Positions 18,062 to 25,813 of a stretch of 64,000 nucleotides of DNA are shown here, in pieces (the first letter of the stretch is position 1; each line of letters starts with the position of its first letter). A program made the translations under genes and the position numbers. The notes below the pieces were generated by a model, which was given only the letters and a program-made list of their open reading frames with translations, was not told where the DNA came from and searched no databases. The stretch is from Candidatus Thalassolituus haligoni (lineage in GTDB: Bacteria > Pseudomonadota > Gammaproteobacteria > Pseudomonadales > Oceanobacteraceae). The stretch is taken from assembly GCF_041222825.1 (NCBI RefSeq), contig NZ_CP139482.1, positions 651,001-715,000 of the forward strand. The letters run 5' to 3'.

Positions 18062-18634
18062 TTAGCGTTTGGAAAATAACCAGAACCCGAACCAGCGTGT
18101 CATGCGTGGCATGGCGACGTAAGACATCAGAACCATCACCGCAGCGGTCACCAGCAGTGTGCGCAGTATCAGTGGGATATGGGCAAGCGGTTCACCAAAC
18201 AAAAAGAAAATCAGCGTTACGATAGGATACAGGGCCATCCAGCTGACGATGGTCATCTTGTATTTGGCTGGTGGAGATTGTTGGTTCGCCGCTGGGTGTC
18301 CAGGCAGATCAAACCAGTTGGCGATGCCGTAGGTTCTTTCTCGCTGGGTGGGTGACGACAACAGGGCTTCAATCGAACCGAGCAGTTGTGCCCGCTGCTC
18401 CGATGCTTCCCAGACGTTAAGCGCGGCATGGGAGGCAAAGCGGAAGATGATCCGGTACTCTGGGTCTTCGCTGCTGGCCGGGCGAAACAGGTTGGTACCC
18501 AGATAGCCCTCGAAGCGTGAAGCGGCGAGGGTCATTTCGGCGCTGAGTTGTTCGAACTCGGACTCCTTGCCGGGAATAACACGGCGAGAAATGACAACCG
18601 TAACAGGGCCGTTTGTGTCGCTGTGGGGTTCCAT
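18062..18634 (-). CDS. Antibiotic biosynthesis monooxygenase (ABM) domain membrane protein
   Basis: 190 residues from ATG 18634, with GGAG 5 nt upstream. Residues ~12-100 resemble an ABM ferredoxin-like domain (VTVVISRRVIPGKESEFEQL...GYLGTNLFRP...YRIIFRFAS). Two membrane helices follow (~130-147, ~155-175) and a short basic tail. This architecture is known from uncharacterised proteobacterial proteins. It is divergent from the LysR gene and lies within the meta-cleavage island, so it may be a LysR target. Whether it has oxygenase activity cannot be judged from sequence. Confidence 0.82.
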   Translation of the reverse strand: MEPHSDTNGPVTVVISRRVIPGKESEFEQLSAEMTLAASRFEGYLGTNLFRPASSEDPEYRIIFRFASHAALNVWEASEQRAQLLGSIEALLSSPTQRERTYGIANWFDLPGHPAANQQSPPAKYKMTIVSWMALYPIVTLIFFLFGEPLAHIPLILRTLLVTAAVMVLMSYVAMPRMTRWFGFWLFSKR

Positions 18635-18741
18635 AACCACTCCAATAATAATAATTTCAAAATGCTAGCGCGAATAGAAAACAAGGTCAGGTGTTGTTTT
18701 TAATATGCGCGGGAATTCCGAATGTCATATATGGGTGCTCA

Positions 18742-19644
18742 ATGAATTATCAGGATTTGTATTTCTTTGTGAAGGTGGTGGATAAAGGCAGTATCGTGGC
18801 AGCATCGCGTTATCTGAACGTGCCCACCTCCACGCTGAGTCGGCGGATACAGTCGTTTGAAGCCGAGCTGGGTTACAAGCTGATTCATCGAAGCGCCAAA
18901 ACCTTTGGTCTGACCGAATCCGGCCAGCGTTTTTATCAGAGTGTCGTTCACACGGTACAGGATCTCGAAACCCGGCTGGAAAACGTCAACAGTGAGTTGT
19001 CGTCGATGTCGGGCGACATCAAAATCACCGCTCCCGTCAGCCTCGGGCACTACTACGTCAAGCAGTGGGTGTTCGAGTTCATGAAGGAAAATCCACGTAT
19101 TACGGTAGAAATGTTCCTCAGTAACGAGAATGTCGATCTGGTGAAAAACAGCATTGATATCGCCTTCCGCATGGGTAATGTGACCCTGAATGAATGGGTG
19201 TCTCGGCCGCTGTTTCGTTCCAGTAATCTGATCTGTGCCACACCCGCCTATATGACTCAATTCGATAATCCGCAGCGCCCGCAAGAGTTGTCACGCATGC
19301 CGCTGGTGGCACTGAAGCGTAATCCGGTCTGGCGCTTCTTTAATAACAACGGCGAAGCGGAAACTTTCGTGCCGAAACCGGCGTTACGAACCGATGAAAT
19401 CCAGTTCGCTCTGGATGCGGTACTGGATGGTGTTGGTGCTGCCTGTTTGCCGTCTTACATTGCCCGTGACGAGCTGGAAAAAGGCGAGCTGATTCAATTG
19501 TTACCGGAATGGCGGATGGAAGATCGGCAGGTCAATATTGTCTTCCCGCACCGCGAAAACCTGCCCGTCAAAACCCGCGCTTTTATTGATTTTGTCATCG
19601 CCAGGGCAACCCAGAAAGCCGCTCTTCTGCGTGAAGCCGTGTAA
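18742..19644 (+). CDS. LysR family transcriptional regulator
   Basis: 300 residues. The N-terminal winged helix (MNYQDLYFFVKVVDKGSIVAASRYLNVPTSTLSRRI, residues 1-36) is followed by a LysR substrate-binding domain (~90-295). The ATG at 18742 fits the family start; an open frame extends to 18691. The gene is divergent from the ABM protein and precedes the dehydrogenase/tautomerase genes. By the usual LysR habit it may control either or both. Inducer unknown, with an aromatic ring-cleavage product as a contextual guess. Confidence 0.92.
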   Translation: MNYQDLYFFVKVVDKGSIVAASRYLNVPTSTLSRRIQSFEAELGYKLIHRSAKTFGLTESGQRFYQSVVHTVQDLETRLENVNSELSSMSGDIKITAPVSLGHYYVKQWVFEFMKENPRITVEMFLSNENVDLVKNSIDIAFRMGNVTLNEWVSRPLFRSSNLICATPAYMTQFDNPQRPQELSRMPLVALKRNPVWRFFNNNGEAETFVPKPALRTDEIQFALDAVLDGVGAACLPSYIARDELEKGELIQLLPEWRMEDRQVNIVFPHRENLPVKTRAFIDFVIARATQKAALLREAV

Positions 19645-19733
19645 TCGACAGAGCGATTATTATTGCGCTGCCAGCGGACTGTCTGGCTCCCCCCGGCAGG
19701 ACTGACTGCGCTGAATGGCCCCTTTTTGGTACT

Positions 19734-19761
19734 TTGATCATCCCGTAATCGGGATGATCAA
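19734..19761. promoter_or_regulatory. Perfect 12-bp-arm palindrome upstream of the semialdehyde dehydrogenase gene
   Basis: Arms TTGATCATCCCG (19734-19745) and CGGGATGATCAA (19750-19761) flank the loop TAAT. Its outer TTGATCAT is the same 8-mer found in the putative XylR-type site at 16633. It could be an operator or, as RNA, a hairpin ending the LysR transcript, although no T-tract follows. A second small palindrome, CGGTTTTAACCG, lies at 19774-19785. Confidence 0.5.
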
Positions 19762-19917
19762 CTCTCGAAATTATCGGTTTTAACCGCTTATGCCAGCCAT
19801 ATACTGAGGGTCTGATATAGGGTTTCTGAAGTAGCAAGCCGAATAACAATAAACCGTGATCCCGAACGGCGGAATTACGTTTTTTCCTGCGCAAACAAAT
19901 GATCAAACAGGTGATAT

Positions 19918-21378
19918 ATGAAAGAGTTTCGACACTTTATTAATGGTGAGTATGTTGCATCTCTGAGCAACCGGACATTTGAAAATCGTAACCCGGTTGA
20001 TAACAGCCTGATTGGCCTGGTGCACGAAGCCGGAAAAGAAGAAGTTGATGCCGCCGTCAAGGCTGCCAAAAAAGCCCTCAAAGGCCCTTGGGGCAAATAC
20101 ACCCAGGCACAGCGTATCAATCTATTGAACAAGGTAGCGGATCGTATCAACGAACGCTTTGACGAATTCCTCCAGGCTGAATGTCTGGATACCGGCAAGC
20201 CACACAGCATTGCCAGCCATATCGACATTCCACGCGGTGCGGCCAATTTCAAGGCTTTCTCTGAAACCCTGGCCAACCATCCGACTGAAAATTTCCGTCT
20301 TGATACTCCAGACGGCAAGGGCGCTATCAACATGGGTCACCGTACTCCGAAAGGGGTGGTTGCGGTGATTTCGCCATGGAACTTGCCGTTGCTGCTGATG
20401 ACCTGGAAAGTTGGCCCGGCGCTGGCGTGTGGGAATACCGTGGTGGTTAAACCATCAGAAGAAACCCCGGCCACCACCACCTTGCTGGGTGAAGTCATGA
20501 ACGAATGTGGCGTTCCTGCCGGTGTCTTTAACGTCGTTCATGGCCTGGGGCCAAACTCCGCGGGTGAATTTCTCACCACCCATCCGCTGGTCGATGCCAT
20601 TACCTTTACCGGTGAAACCCGCACCGGCGAAATCATTATGAAAGCCGCCGCCTGTGGCCTGCGTAATATCTCGCTGGAATGTGGCGGCAAGAATGCCGGT
20701 ATTGTTTTTGCCGATTGTGATATCGAAAAAGCCGTCGAAGGCACCATGCGTTCCGCCTTCGTTAACTGCGGTCAGGTGTGTCTGGGCACCGAGCGTGTGT
20801 ACGTTGAGCGGCCCGTGTATGACCAGTTTCTGGCCCGTATGAAAGAAGAAGTTGCCAAACTCAAGCTGGGTCGCCCGGAAGACAAGCAAGCCAATTTCGG
20901 CCCGCTGGTTAGCCTCGAACACCGCGACAAGGTTGCCTACTACTACAACCTGGCAAAAGAAGAAGGCGCGACGGTAGAAATTGGTGGCGGTATCCCGGAT
21001 ATGGGGGCTGAACTGAATGACGGTGCCTGGATTGAACCGACCATCTGGACCGGTCTGCCAGACGACGCCCGTGTGGTGCGCGAAGAAATTTTCGGCCCTT
21101 GCTGTCATATTCGCCCGTTTGATTCGGAAGAAGAAGCGATCGAACTGGCCAACGACACGGTGTACGGCCTGGCTGCCGCGATCTGGACCGAAAATACCTC
21201 CCAGGCGATTCGTGTCGCCGAGCAGATGGAAGCCGGTATCGTCTGGGTCAACTCCTGGTTCCTGCGCGACCTGCGTACTGCCTTTGGTGGTGCCAAACAG
21301 TCCGGGATTGGCCGTGAAGGCGGAGTCCATGGTCTTGAGTTCTACACCGAACTGAAGAATATTTGCATCAAGTTGTAA
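19918..21378 (+). CDS. xylG: 2-hydroxymuconic semialdehyde dehydrogenase
   Basis: 486 residues, the usual length of XylG/DmpC. It is an NAD-dependent aldehyde dehydrogenase with catalytic Glu254 (LECGGKN) and Cys288 (NCGQVCLG). The ISPWNLPLLLMTWK segment is typical of the hydroxymuconic semialdehyde subgroup. It oxidises the ring-cleavage product of catechol to 2-hydroxymuconate (4-oxalocrotonate enol), which the tautomerase 73 bp downstream converts. It is separated from the catechol 2,3-dioxygenase gene by an ABM/LysR pair rather than lying in one operon with it. The 270 bp upstream hold palindromes but no sigma-54 promoter. Confidence 0.94.
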   Translation: MKEFRHFINGEYVASLSNRTFENRNPVDNSLIGLVHEAGKEEVDAAVKAAKKALKGPWGKYTQAQRINLLNKVADRINERFDEFLQAECLDTGKPHSIASHIDIPRGAANFKAFSETLANHPTENFRLDTPDGKGAINMGHRTPKGVVAVISPWNLPLLLMTWKVGPALACGNTVVVKPSEETPATTTLLGEVMNECGVPAGVFNVVHGLGPNSAGEFLTTHPLVDAITFTGETRTGEIIMKAAACGLRNISLECGGKNAGIVFADCDIEKAVEGTMRSAFVNCGQVCLGTERVYVERPVYDQFLARMKEEVAKLKLGRPEDKQANFGPLVSLEHRDKVAYYYNLAKEEGATVEIGGGIPDMGAELNDGAWIEPTIWTGLPDDARVVREEIFGPCCHIRPFDSEEEAIELANDTVYGLAAAIWTENTSQAIRVAEQMEAGIVWVNSWFLRDLRTAFGGAKQSGIGREGGVHGLEFYTELKNICIKL

Positions 21379-21451
21379 TGCCTGTTGGCATAACCGCACG
21401 GGTGAGGCGTAGCCCATCCGTGTATCCAGTACAGTAACAGAGAGAGCCGCC

Positions 21452-21643
21452 ATGCCGATTATTCAGGTCAGTATTATCGAAGGCCGTCCTGATGAAATGA
21501 AGGAACAGCTGATTGTCGAACTGACAGAAGCCGCCGTACGTGCTCTGGGCGCTCCTCGTGAAAGTGTCCGGGTACTGATCACGGAAATGCCCAAGCAACA
21601 TTTTGGTATTGGTGGTGTCTCGGTGAAAAAGCTCGGCCGCTGA
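21452..21643 (+). CDS. xylH: 4-oxalocrotonate tautomerase
   Basis: 63 residues including Met1. Removal of Met exposes the catalytic Pro1 (MPIIQVSIIEGR). Arg11 and Arg39, numbered in the mature protein, are present, as in XylH/DmpI. It isomerises 2-hydroxymuconate to 2-oxo-3-hexenedioate, the step after the dehydrogenase just upstream; the pair probably share a transcript. The later enzymes (decarboxylase, hydratase, aldolase, acetaldehyde dehydrogenase) do not follow, because an insertion sequence begins about 30 bp downstream. Confidence 0.95.
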   Translation: MPIIQVSIIEGRPDEMKEQLIVELTEAAVRALGAPRESVRVLITEMPKQHFGIGGVSVKKLGR

Positions 21644-21671
21644 CGGCAGTGAGTGAGTGATTGTTTTCTTT

Positions 21672-23059
21672 GGGTATGCGGATTTAATGGTTGATGGGGC
21701 ACCTTCACCCCACCAACCTGATGCCACCCTCAGATGGTTGATAGATCGACTCCGTAGTTGAGTTCCTCTGCGAAGTCCGGCAGTCCGTAACCGATGGTTT
21801 TCTTGTAGAACGGAGATACTTTCGCAGTCGGGGCCTTCTTCTTGTGCTTCGTGGTGTAGAGCATTCGTGCCCGCATCACCTCGAAGGAGTAACCACGCCC
21901 TTCACGGTTCTTGTCCTTGGCCAGTCGGTTGATGGACTCCGTGTAAGCGTTGGTGACCGGCATGTCTGTCTCGAAGTAGGTCATGATCTCTTCGCGCCAG
22001 TTGCCCACAGCTCTGACCAGATCGCTCCAGACTTCCTTCTGGCCCTTCGGGATGGTGGCTATCCAGTCGTCCAGAGCGGCTTCTGCCTGGGGCCGTGTGG
22101 TGGCGTCCCAGATGTCGTAGAAGCGTTCCTTGTGCTCGTAGGCAGCCAGCAGTTGCGGGAATGCGCCCGTCCAGGTCTCCATGATGAGTTGTTCTCGGTC
22201 TGAAACTTCGTGAGCGCGTTTCAGCAGGATTTTCCGGTCTCCCTTGAGGGTTCGGCTCTGGGAGGGTTTCAGCTCCTTCCTGAGACCCTTGCGCACCTTT
22301 TCCAGGGCATCGTTGGCAATGCGCACCACATGGAACTTATCGACCACGATGCGGGCCTGTGGCAGCACGGCCTTGACCGCTGCCCGGTAGGGGTTCCACA
22401 TGTCCATGCTGACGATCTCGACCTTCTGCCTGTCTTTCAGCTTCATCAGGTAGTTGGTCACCACGTCCTGTCGGCGAGTGGCCAGCAGGTCGAGTAGGGT
22501 TCGCTCCTCGATGTTGGTCAGGATGCAGCGGTAGCGCTTGTTCAGGTACAGCTCGTCGATGCCCAGAATGCGGGGCGTCTCGAAGCGGTGCCAGCGCCCC
22601 AAAAACTCGGCACGGGTGCTGAAGATGTCGCGTACCGTCTTCTCGTCCAGGCCGGTCTGTGCTGCCACGAAGGTGTAGGGATGGTTGAAGCCTTCCTTCT
22701 CCACGTACTCATGCAGCCGCAGTGTCATGCGATAGCCGTCTACCATCTCCGGCAGCTGGGGCCTGAAGGTAGTCTTGCAGGCCCGGCAGGTGTACCGGCG
22801 GCGGACCACCCAGAGGGTGACCCGCTTGCCGTGGATGGGCAGATCACGATAGGGAACATCACGCTTGCCGAACCGCACGAATTCACCCTGCACGCCGCAT
22901 TCCTCGCAGGCGATGGGATTGGGCGCATCCACCTGGAAGTGCATTTCGTCGTCGGTGGATTTGAAGCCCAGTACCTGATACTCAGGCAGGTGCAGGATGT
23001 TGTCGGGCATCTCGGTCATGAGTTTGTTGGTTCAATCAGCTGAAATTACTGCATTGTCC
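21672..23059 (-). mobile_element. ISL3-family insertion sequence
   Basis: The transposase gene is bracketed by imperfect terminal repeats. The left end begins GGGTATGCGG at 21672. The right end, read inward from 23059, begins GGACAATGCAG. The two share about 60% over ~25 bp with gaps. Flanking octamers (21664-21671 and 23060-23067) match at 5 of 8 positions, so a clean target duplication is not shown. Boundaries are therefore tentative. Confidence 0.6.
21730..23019 (-). CDS. ISL3 family transposase
   Basis: 429 residues, full length for the family. The N terminus has a zinc-finger-like Cys set (CEECG at ~36-40, CRAC at ~78-81). A helix-turn-helix region (TGLDEKTVRDIF) follows, then the DDE catalytic core with Asp in ILGIDELYL, Asp in EIVSMDMWNPYR, and Glu in TNAYTESINRL. 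The frame is intact, so the element could be active. It sits directly after the tautomerase gene in the opposite orientation and ends the meta-cleavage genes in this window. Confidence 0.95.
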   Translation of the reverse strand: MTEMPDNILHLPEYQVLGFKSTDDEMHFQVDAPNPIACEECGVQGEFVRFGKRDVPYRDLPIHGKRVTLWVVRRRYTCRACKTTFRPQLPEMVDGYRMTLRLHEYVEKEGFNHPYTFVAAQTGLDEKTVRDIFSTRAEFLGRWHRFETPRILGIDELYLNKRYRCILTNIEERTLLDLLATRRQDVVTNYLMKLKDRQKVEIVSMDMWNPYRAAVKAVLPQARIVVDKFHVVRIANDALEKVRKGLRKELKPSQSRTLKGDRKILLKRAHEVSDREQLIMETWTGAFPQLLAAYEHKERFYDIWDATTRPQAEAALDDWIATIPKGQKEVWSDLVRAVGNWREEIMTYFETDMPVTNAYTESINRLAKDKNREGRGYSFEVMRARMLYTTKHKKKAPTAKVSPFYKKTIGYGLPDFAEELNYGVDLSTI

Positions 23060-23103
23060 ATTTCTGCAAGTGCTTGTACAATAATTAGCCTATTCCTTCC
23101 AAT

Positions 23104-23182
23104 ATGAGGTGTTTGTCCAATGCGCCATTGATGCCGCCGTTGTTATGACGGCCAGTCTCCACCAGCCCCCAGTAGCAGGGGG
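23104..23182 (+). promoter_or_regulatory. Possible leader ORF and hairpin ahead of the ABC-F gene
   Basis: A 14-codon frame starts at ATG 23104 and ends with TGA at 23146-23148 (MRCLSNAPLMPPLL), without an obvious ribosome site. It is followed by a stem of CCCCC (23166-23170) and GGGGG (23178-23182) around a 7-nt loop, about 25 bp before the ABC-F start. The arrangement resembles attenuation leaders of inducible ABC-F resistance genes, but no T-tract is seen. Speculative. Confidence 0.3.
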
Positions 23183-23208
23183 AGTTCTTGGCATCTTTGG
23201 AATAGAGC

Positions 23209-24822
23209 ATGACGAATACCCATCTCGTACTGAAAAACGTGTCCCACGTTCTGCCAGACGGCAGAACTCTTTTCTCCGACCTTCGCGAGCAGTTCGATAT
23301 GCGCTCAACAGGACTGGTCGGACGCAATGGTGTCGGTAAAACTTTGCTAGCACGCATCTTGTCTGGGTTGTTACAACCAACCACCGGCCACTGCCAGTGC
23401 TCCGGCAGCGTGCATTACCTCGCCCAGCAAGTGGTGCACCCTGATGGTTCTACAGTGGCCGACTTGGCGGGGGTAAAGCACACGCTGGATGCGCTAGCAC
23501 GTATTGAGTCAGGCAGTACAGCACCGGAGGATTTCGATGCCGTAGGAGATCACTGGGACATACACCAGCGACTCCGCTATGAACTTGAGCGCAATAACTT
23601 GAGCCACCTTGAAACAGATACGCCTGCCAGCATCCTGAGCGGCGGTGAGGCGATGCGAATTTCCTTGATTGGTGCCATGCTCTCGGATGCAGACTTCTTG
23701 ATTCTCGATGAGCCGAGCAATCATCTCGATCGACCGAACCGACAGGCGCTGATCGAACAACTACAACGCTGGCCGCGTGGGCTGATCGTGGTCAGCCATG
23801 ACAGGCAGTTGCTGGAGTCCATGGAGCGCATCGTGGAATTGTCTTCCCTGGGGCTGCAAAGCTACGGAGGCAACTACTCATTTTATGCCGAGGCTAAGGC
23901 ACATGAACGACAGAACGCCCTACAAAGCCTGAGTGAGCGCAAGCTTGAACGCCAACGGCAGGAACAGGCGATGCGGAAGCAGCGTGTACGGCAGGAACAA
24001 CGGCAAGCGCGCGGTAACCGGCGAGGCAAAGAGGCCAATCAAGCCAAGATCTTGCTGGATCGTCAGAAAGAGCGCAGCGAGACATCGTCAGGCGCGCTGC
24101 GCCAGAAACAGGCCTCCAGCCGGGCACAACTCAACCAACGCGTGCGTGAAGCCGCACAACAAGTTGAAGATGAGTCGCAAATAACCCTGCATGAAATACC
24201 AATTACGCAGGCCGCAAAGCGTCGCGTGGCCGAATTGAATGACGTGGAGCTGCCGTACGTATCGGGAGCAACCCGAACCATAAGCCTGATCCTGGGTGGA
24301 CAACAGCGTATAGGTGTAGTCGGCCCGAACGGTTGTGGTAAATCCACATTGCTTCGAGTGTTTGCAGGACAAGTTTCGCCTTTGGCTGGGGTATCCAAGG
24401 TGACGCCGGAGAGAGCATATCTCGATCAGCGATTAGAAAATTTGGATCCAGAGAATACGGTACTAGAACAGTTACAATTGGCCAATCGCACAGCTACTGA
24501 AGGGGACCTGCGCATGCGCTTGGCTCAACTAGGACTTGACGCGCAGAAGATAGCGACACCCAGCGGGTCGTTGAGCGGCGGTGAGCGTCTAAAGGGAGCT
24601 CTCGCTTGCATACTCTACGCCGATTCACCACCGCAACTCTTGTTACTTGATGAACCGAACAATCACCTTGATTTGCCCTCAGTACAGGCATTGGAAATCA
24701 TGTTGCGTAGTTACCAAGGCACGTTGATCGTAGTGTCGCATGATGACTCATTTCTGGAAAACCTCGGACTAACAGAACGCTTGCTTGCTACTGAACAAGG
24801 CTGGAGTTTGGAGCCACTTTGA
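23209..24822 (+). CDS. ABC-F family ATPase (possible ribosome-protection protein)
   Basis: 537 residues with two ABC cassettes and no membrane segment. Cassette 1 has GRNGVGKT (~38-45), LSGGE (~143) and LILDEPSNHLD. Cassette 2 has GPNGCGKST, LSGGE and LLLDEPNNHLD. Between them lies a strongly charged Arg/Gln/Lys-rich linker (about 230-310), as in ABC-F translation factors. Family members act on the ribosome, some giving antibiotic resistance and others housekeeping roles; which applies here is not decidable. It lies between an ISL3 element and an IS3 remnant and looks like cargo. A strong terminator follows. Confidence 0.92.
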   Translation: MTNTHLVLKNVSHVLPDGRTLFSDLREQFDMRSTGLVGRNGVGKTLLARILSGLLQPTTGHCQCSGSVHYLAQQVVHPDGSTVADLAGVKHTLDALARIESGSTAPEDFDAVGDHWDIHQRLRYELERNNLSHLETDTPASILSGGEAMRISLIGAMLSDADFLILDEPSNHLDRPNRQALIEQLQRWPRGLIVVSHDRQLLESMERIVELSSLGLQSYGGNYSFYAEAKAHERQNALQSLSERKLERQRQEQAMRKQRVRQEQRQARGNRRGKEANQAKILLDRQKERSETSSGALRQKQASSRAQLNQRVREAAQQVEDESQITLHEIPITQAAKRRVAELNDVELPYVSGATRTISLILGGQQRIGVVGPNGCGKSTLLRVFAGQVSPLAGVSKVTPERAYLDQRLENLDPENTVLEQLQLANRTATEGDLRMRLAQLGLDAQKIATPSGSLSGGERLKGALACILYADSPPQLLLLDEPNNHLDLPSVQALEIMLRSYQGTLIVVSHDDSFLENLGLTERLLATEQGWSLEPL

Positions 24823-24934
24823 CGGAAATGTCGTGTGTCTCACGATAAACCATATTTTCCGTTGCTCACCTGAGCTCTACTTTTGAACGCTAACGCACGT
24901 ATCAACCAGTTAATCCGGATACCCTTTTCTTTTT

Positions 24935-24959
24935 GCCCGCAATGATTGCGGGCTTTTTT
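24935..24959 (+). terminator. Rho-independent terminator after the ABC-F gene
   Basis: GCCCGCAA (24935-24942) pairs with TTGCGGGC (24946-24953) around a TGA loop, followed by six T residues. Confidence 0.9.
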
Positions 24960-24965
24960 GTGGGC

Positions 24966-25058
24966 TATTACAACCAACAGCGGCCACATACGGCTAATGG
25001 TGGTATCAGCCCTCTCGCAGCAGAAGAAAAACTTAACACCGTGTCCGGAATCAGTTGA
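24966..25058 (+). pseudogene. C-terminal remnant of an IS3-family transposase (OrfB)
   Basis: The frame from 24966 to TGA at 25056-25058 encodes only 30 residues. They begin YYNQQRPHTANGGISPLAAE and are followed by a typical EEKL...SG end. The (Y)YNxxRPH-xxxGG-P block is the hallmark of the last ~30 residues of IS3-group transposases. Everything upstream is gone, and the ABC-F terminator directly abuts it. The element's terminus follows at 25041-25066. Confidence 0.85.
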
Positions 25059-25066
25059 CCACTACA
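25041..25066 (+). repeat. IS3-type right terminal sequence, 26 bp
   Basis: Begins GTGTCCGGAATCAG and ends CCACTACA at 25066. Its exact reverse complement occurs at 26419-26444. It overlaps the end of the transposase remnant, as expected for the right end of an IS3-family element. Confidence 0.85.
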
Positions 25067-25118
25067 CCTCGCAGACTATGATGTAATACATTGTAGTTTC
25101 AGGTTCGAGGGTATAGCT

Positions 25119-25391
25119 ATGAGTGTCACCACCGTTCGTCTCCAAGCCGAAGTTGAACAGCACCTGGAAGCAATCGCAAGCAGGCTGCAGCGGAGCAAAG
25201 GTTGGGTAATCAACCAGGCACTGTCGGAATACATAGAAAAGCAGCAGCTTGAGCAGGAGCGTTGGAAACAAACGTTAGAGGCAATGGAGTCTGCCGCCCA
25301 AGGCAAGGTTGTTGATGCCAGTGAGGTTCATAGCTGGCTTAATAGTTGGGGAGCCGAGAACGAGCAGGATGCACCGAGGTCAGGTAAGTGA
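25119..25391 (+). CDS. Ribbon-helix-helix antitoxin (RelB/ParD-like)
   Basis: 90 residues. The N terminus (VTTVRLQAEVEQHLEAIASRL...WVINQALSEYI, ~3-39) is a CopG-type ribbon-helix-helix DNA-binding fold. The rest is a charged helical tail suited to binding a toxin. The stop overlaps the start of the ParE-like gene by 4 bp, the standard antitoxin-toxin layout. A short inverted repeat, ATGTA-A-TACAT, about 30 bp upstream (25080-25090) may be the autoregulatory operator. With the toxin it forms the first of two cassettes that end in attC-like sites. Confidence 0.9.
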   Translation: MSVTTVRLQAEVEQHLEAIASRLQRSKGWVINQALSEYIEKQQLEQERWKQTLEAMESAAQGKVVDASEVHSWLNSWGAENEQDAPRSGK

Positions 25392-25669
25392 AACTGGTTT
25401 ACACGGATGAAGCCATCGAAGATTTGAAACGTTTGAGGGAGTTCATTGAAGTCCACAATCCATCGGCGGCAGCCAAGATTGCCGCCGAACTGGTTGGCAA
25501 AATCGGACTGCTCCCAGACTTCCCCAAAATGGGCACACCCGTTGAAATGGCACCGGTGCCAGACTCCGTTCGAGATATGTTTTTCGGCAAATACGTCGTT
25601 CGATACTCACTTCATGCCAGTGCCATCATCATTCTCCGGGTATGGCATGGCCTTGCAGGTGAACGATAG
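25388..25669 (+). CDS. RelE/ParE family toxin
   Basis: 93 residues beginning at GTG 25388. Family features are the N-terminal beta strand and helices (LVYTDEAIEDLKRLREFIE), the conserved LPDFPKMGTPV turn, the YVVRYSLHASAIIILRVWHG strand pair and a C-terminal R. ParE-type members poison gyrase, whereas RelE types cut mRNA on the ribosome; the sequence looks nearer to ParE. Coupled to the preceding antitoxin. An attC-like site starts 3 bp after its stop codon. Confidence 0.9.
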   Translation: MKLVYTDEAIEDLKRLREFIEVHNPSAAAKIAAELVGKIGLLPDFPKMGTPVEMAPVPDSVRDMFFGKYVVRYSLHASAIIILRVWHGLAGER

Positions 25670-25671
25670 TA

Positions 25672-25749
25672 ATTTAACCAGACGCGGCACTCGGATGCCT
25701 TTGTCTCCGCTTCGCTACGTCAAAGGCTCCGGTGCGCTCAGCGTTATAT
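25672..25749 (+). other. attC-like recombination site (integron cassette)
   Basis: An imperfect palindrome of about 78 bp. The 5' side has TTTAAC (25673-25678) and the 3' side has GTTATA (25743-25748), the R''/R' simple sites. Inside, GCCTTTG (25697-25703) pairs with CAAAGGC (25721-25727), and flanking GCGGCAC-TCGGAT pairs with CCGGTGCGC apart from a few unpaired bases. The 17-nt loop contains CCGCTTCGCT, a common attC loop. Position directly after a cassette-sized TA pair supports the call. Confidence 0.75.
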
Positions 25750-25813
25750 TCTCTTGACCGCACCTGTTAACTGGTGCTATTAGTGATAGCTGTTCCACTT
25801 TGGAGTATGCATC

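Noticed and set aside
19681..19740. Sigma-54 promoter before the semialdehyde dehydrogenase
   Set aside because: TGGC-containing stretches there lack a correctly spaced GC at -12.
20455..21453. 332-codon minus-strand frame
   Set aside because: Antisense to the semialdehyde dehydrogenase with catalytic residues intact; shadow frame from codon bias.
21664..23067. 8-bp target duplication around the ISL3 element
   Set aside because: The flanking octamers match at only 5 of 8 positions, so a duplication cannot be claimed.
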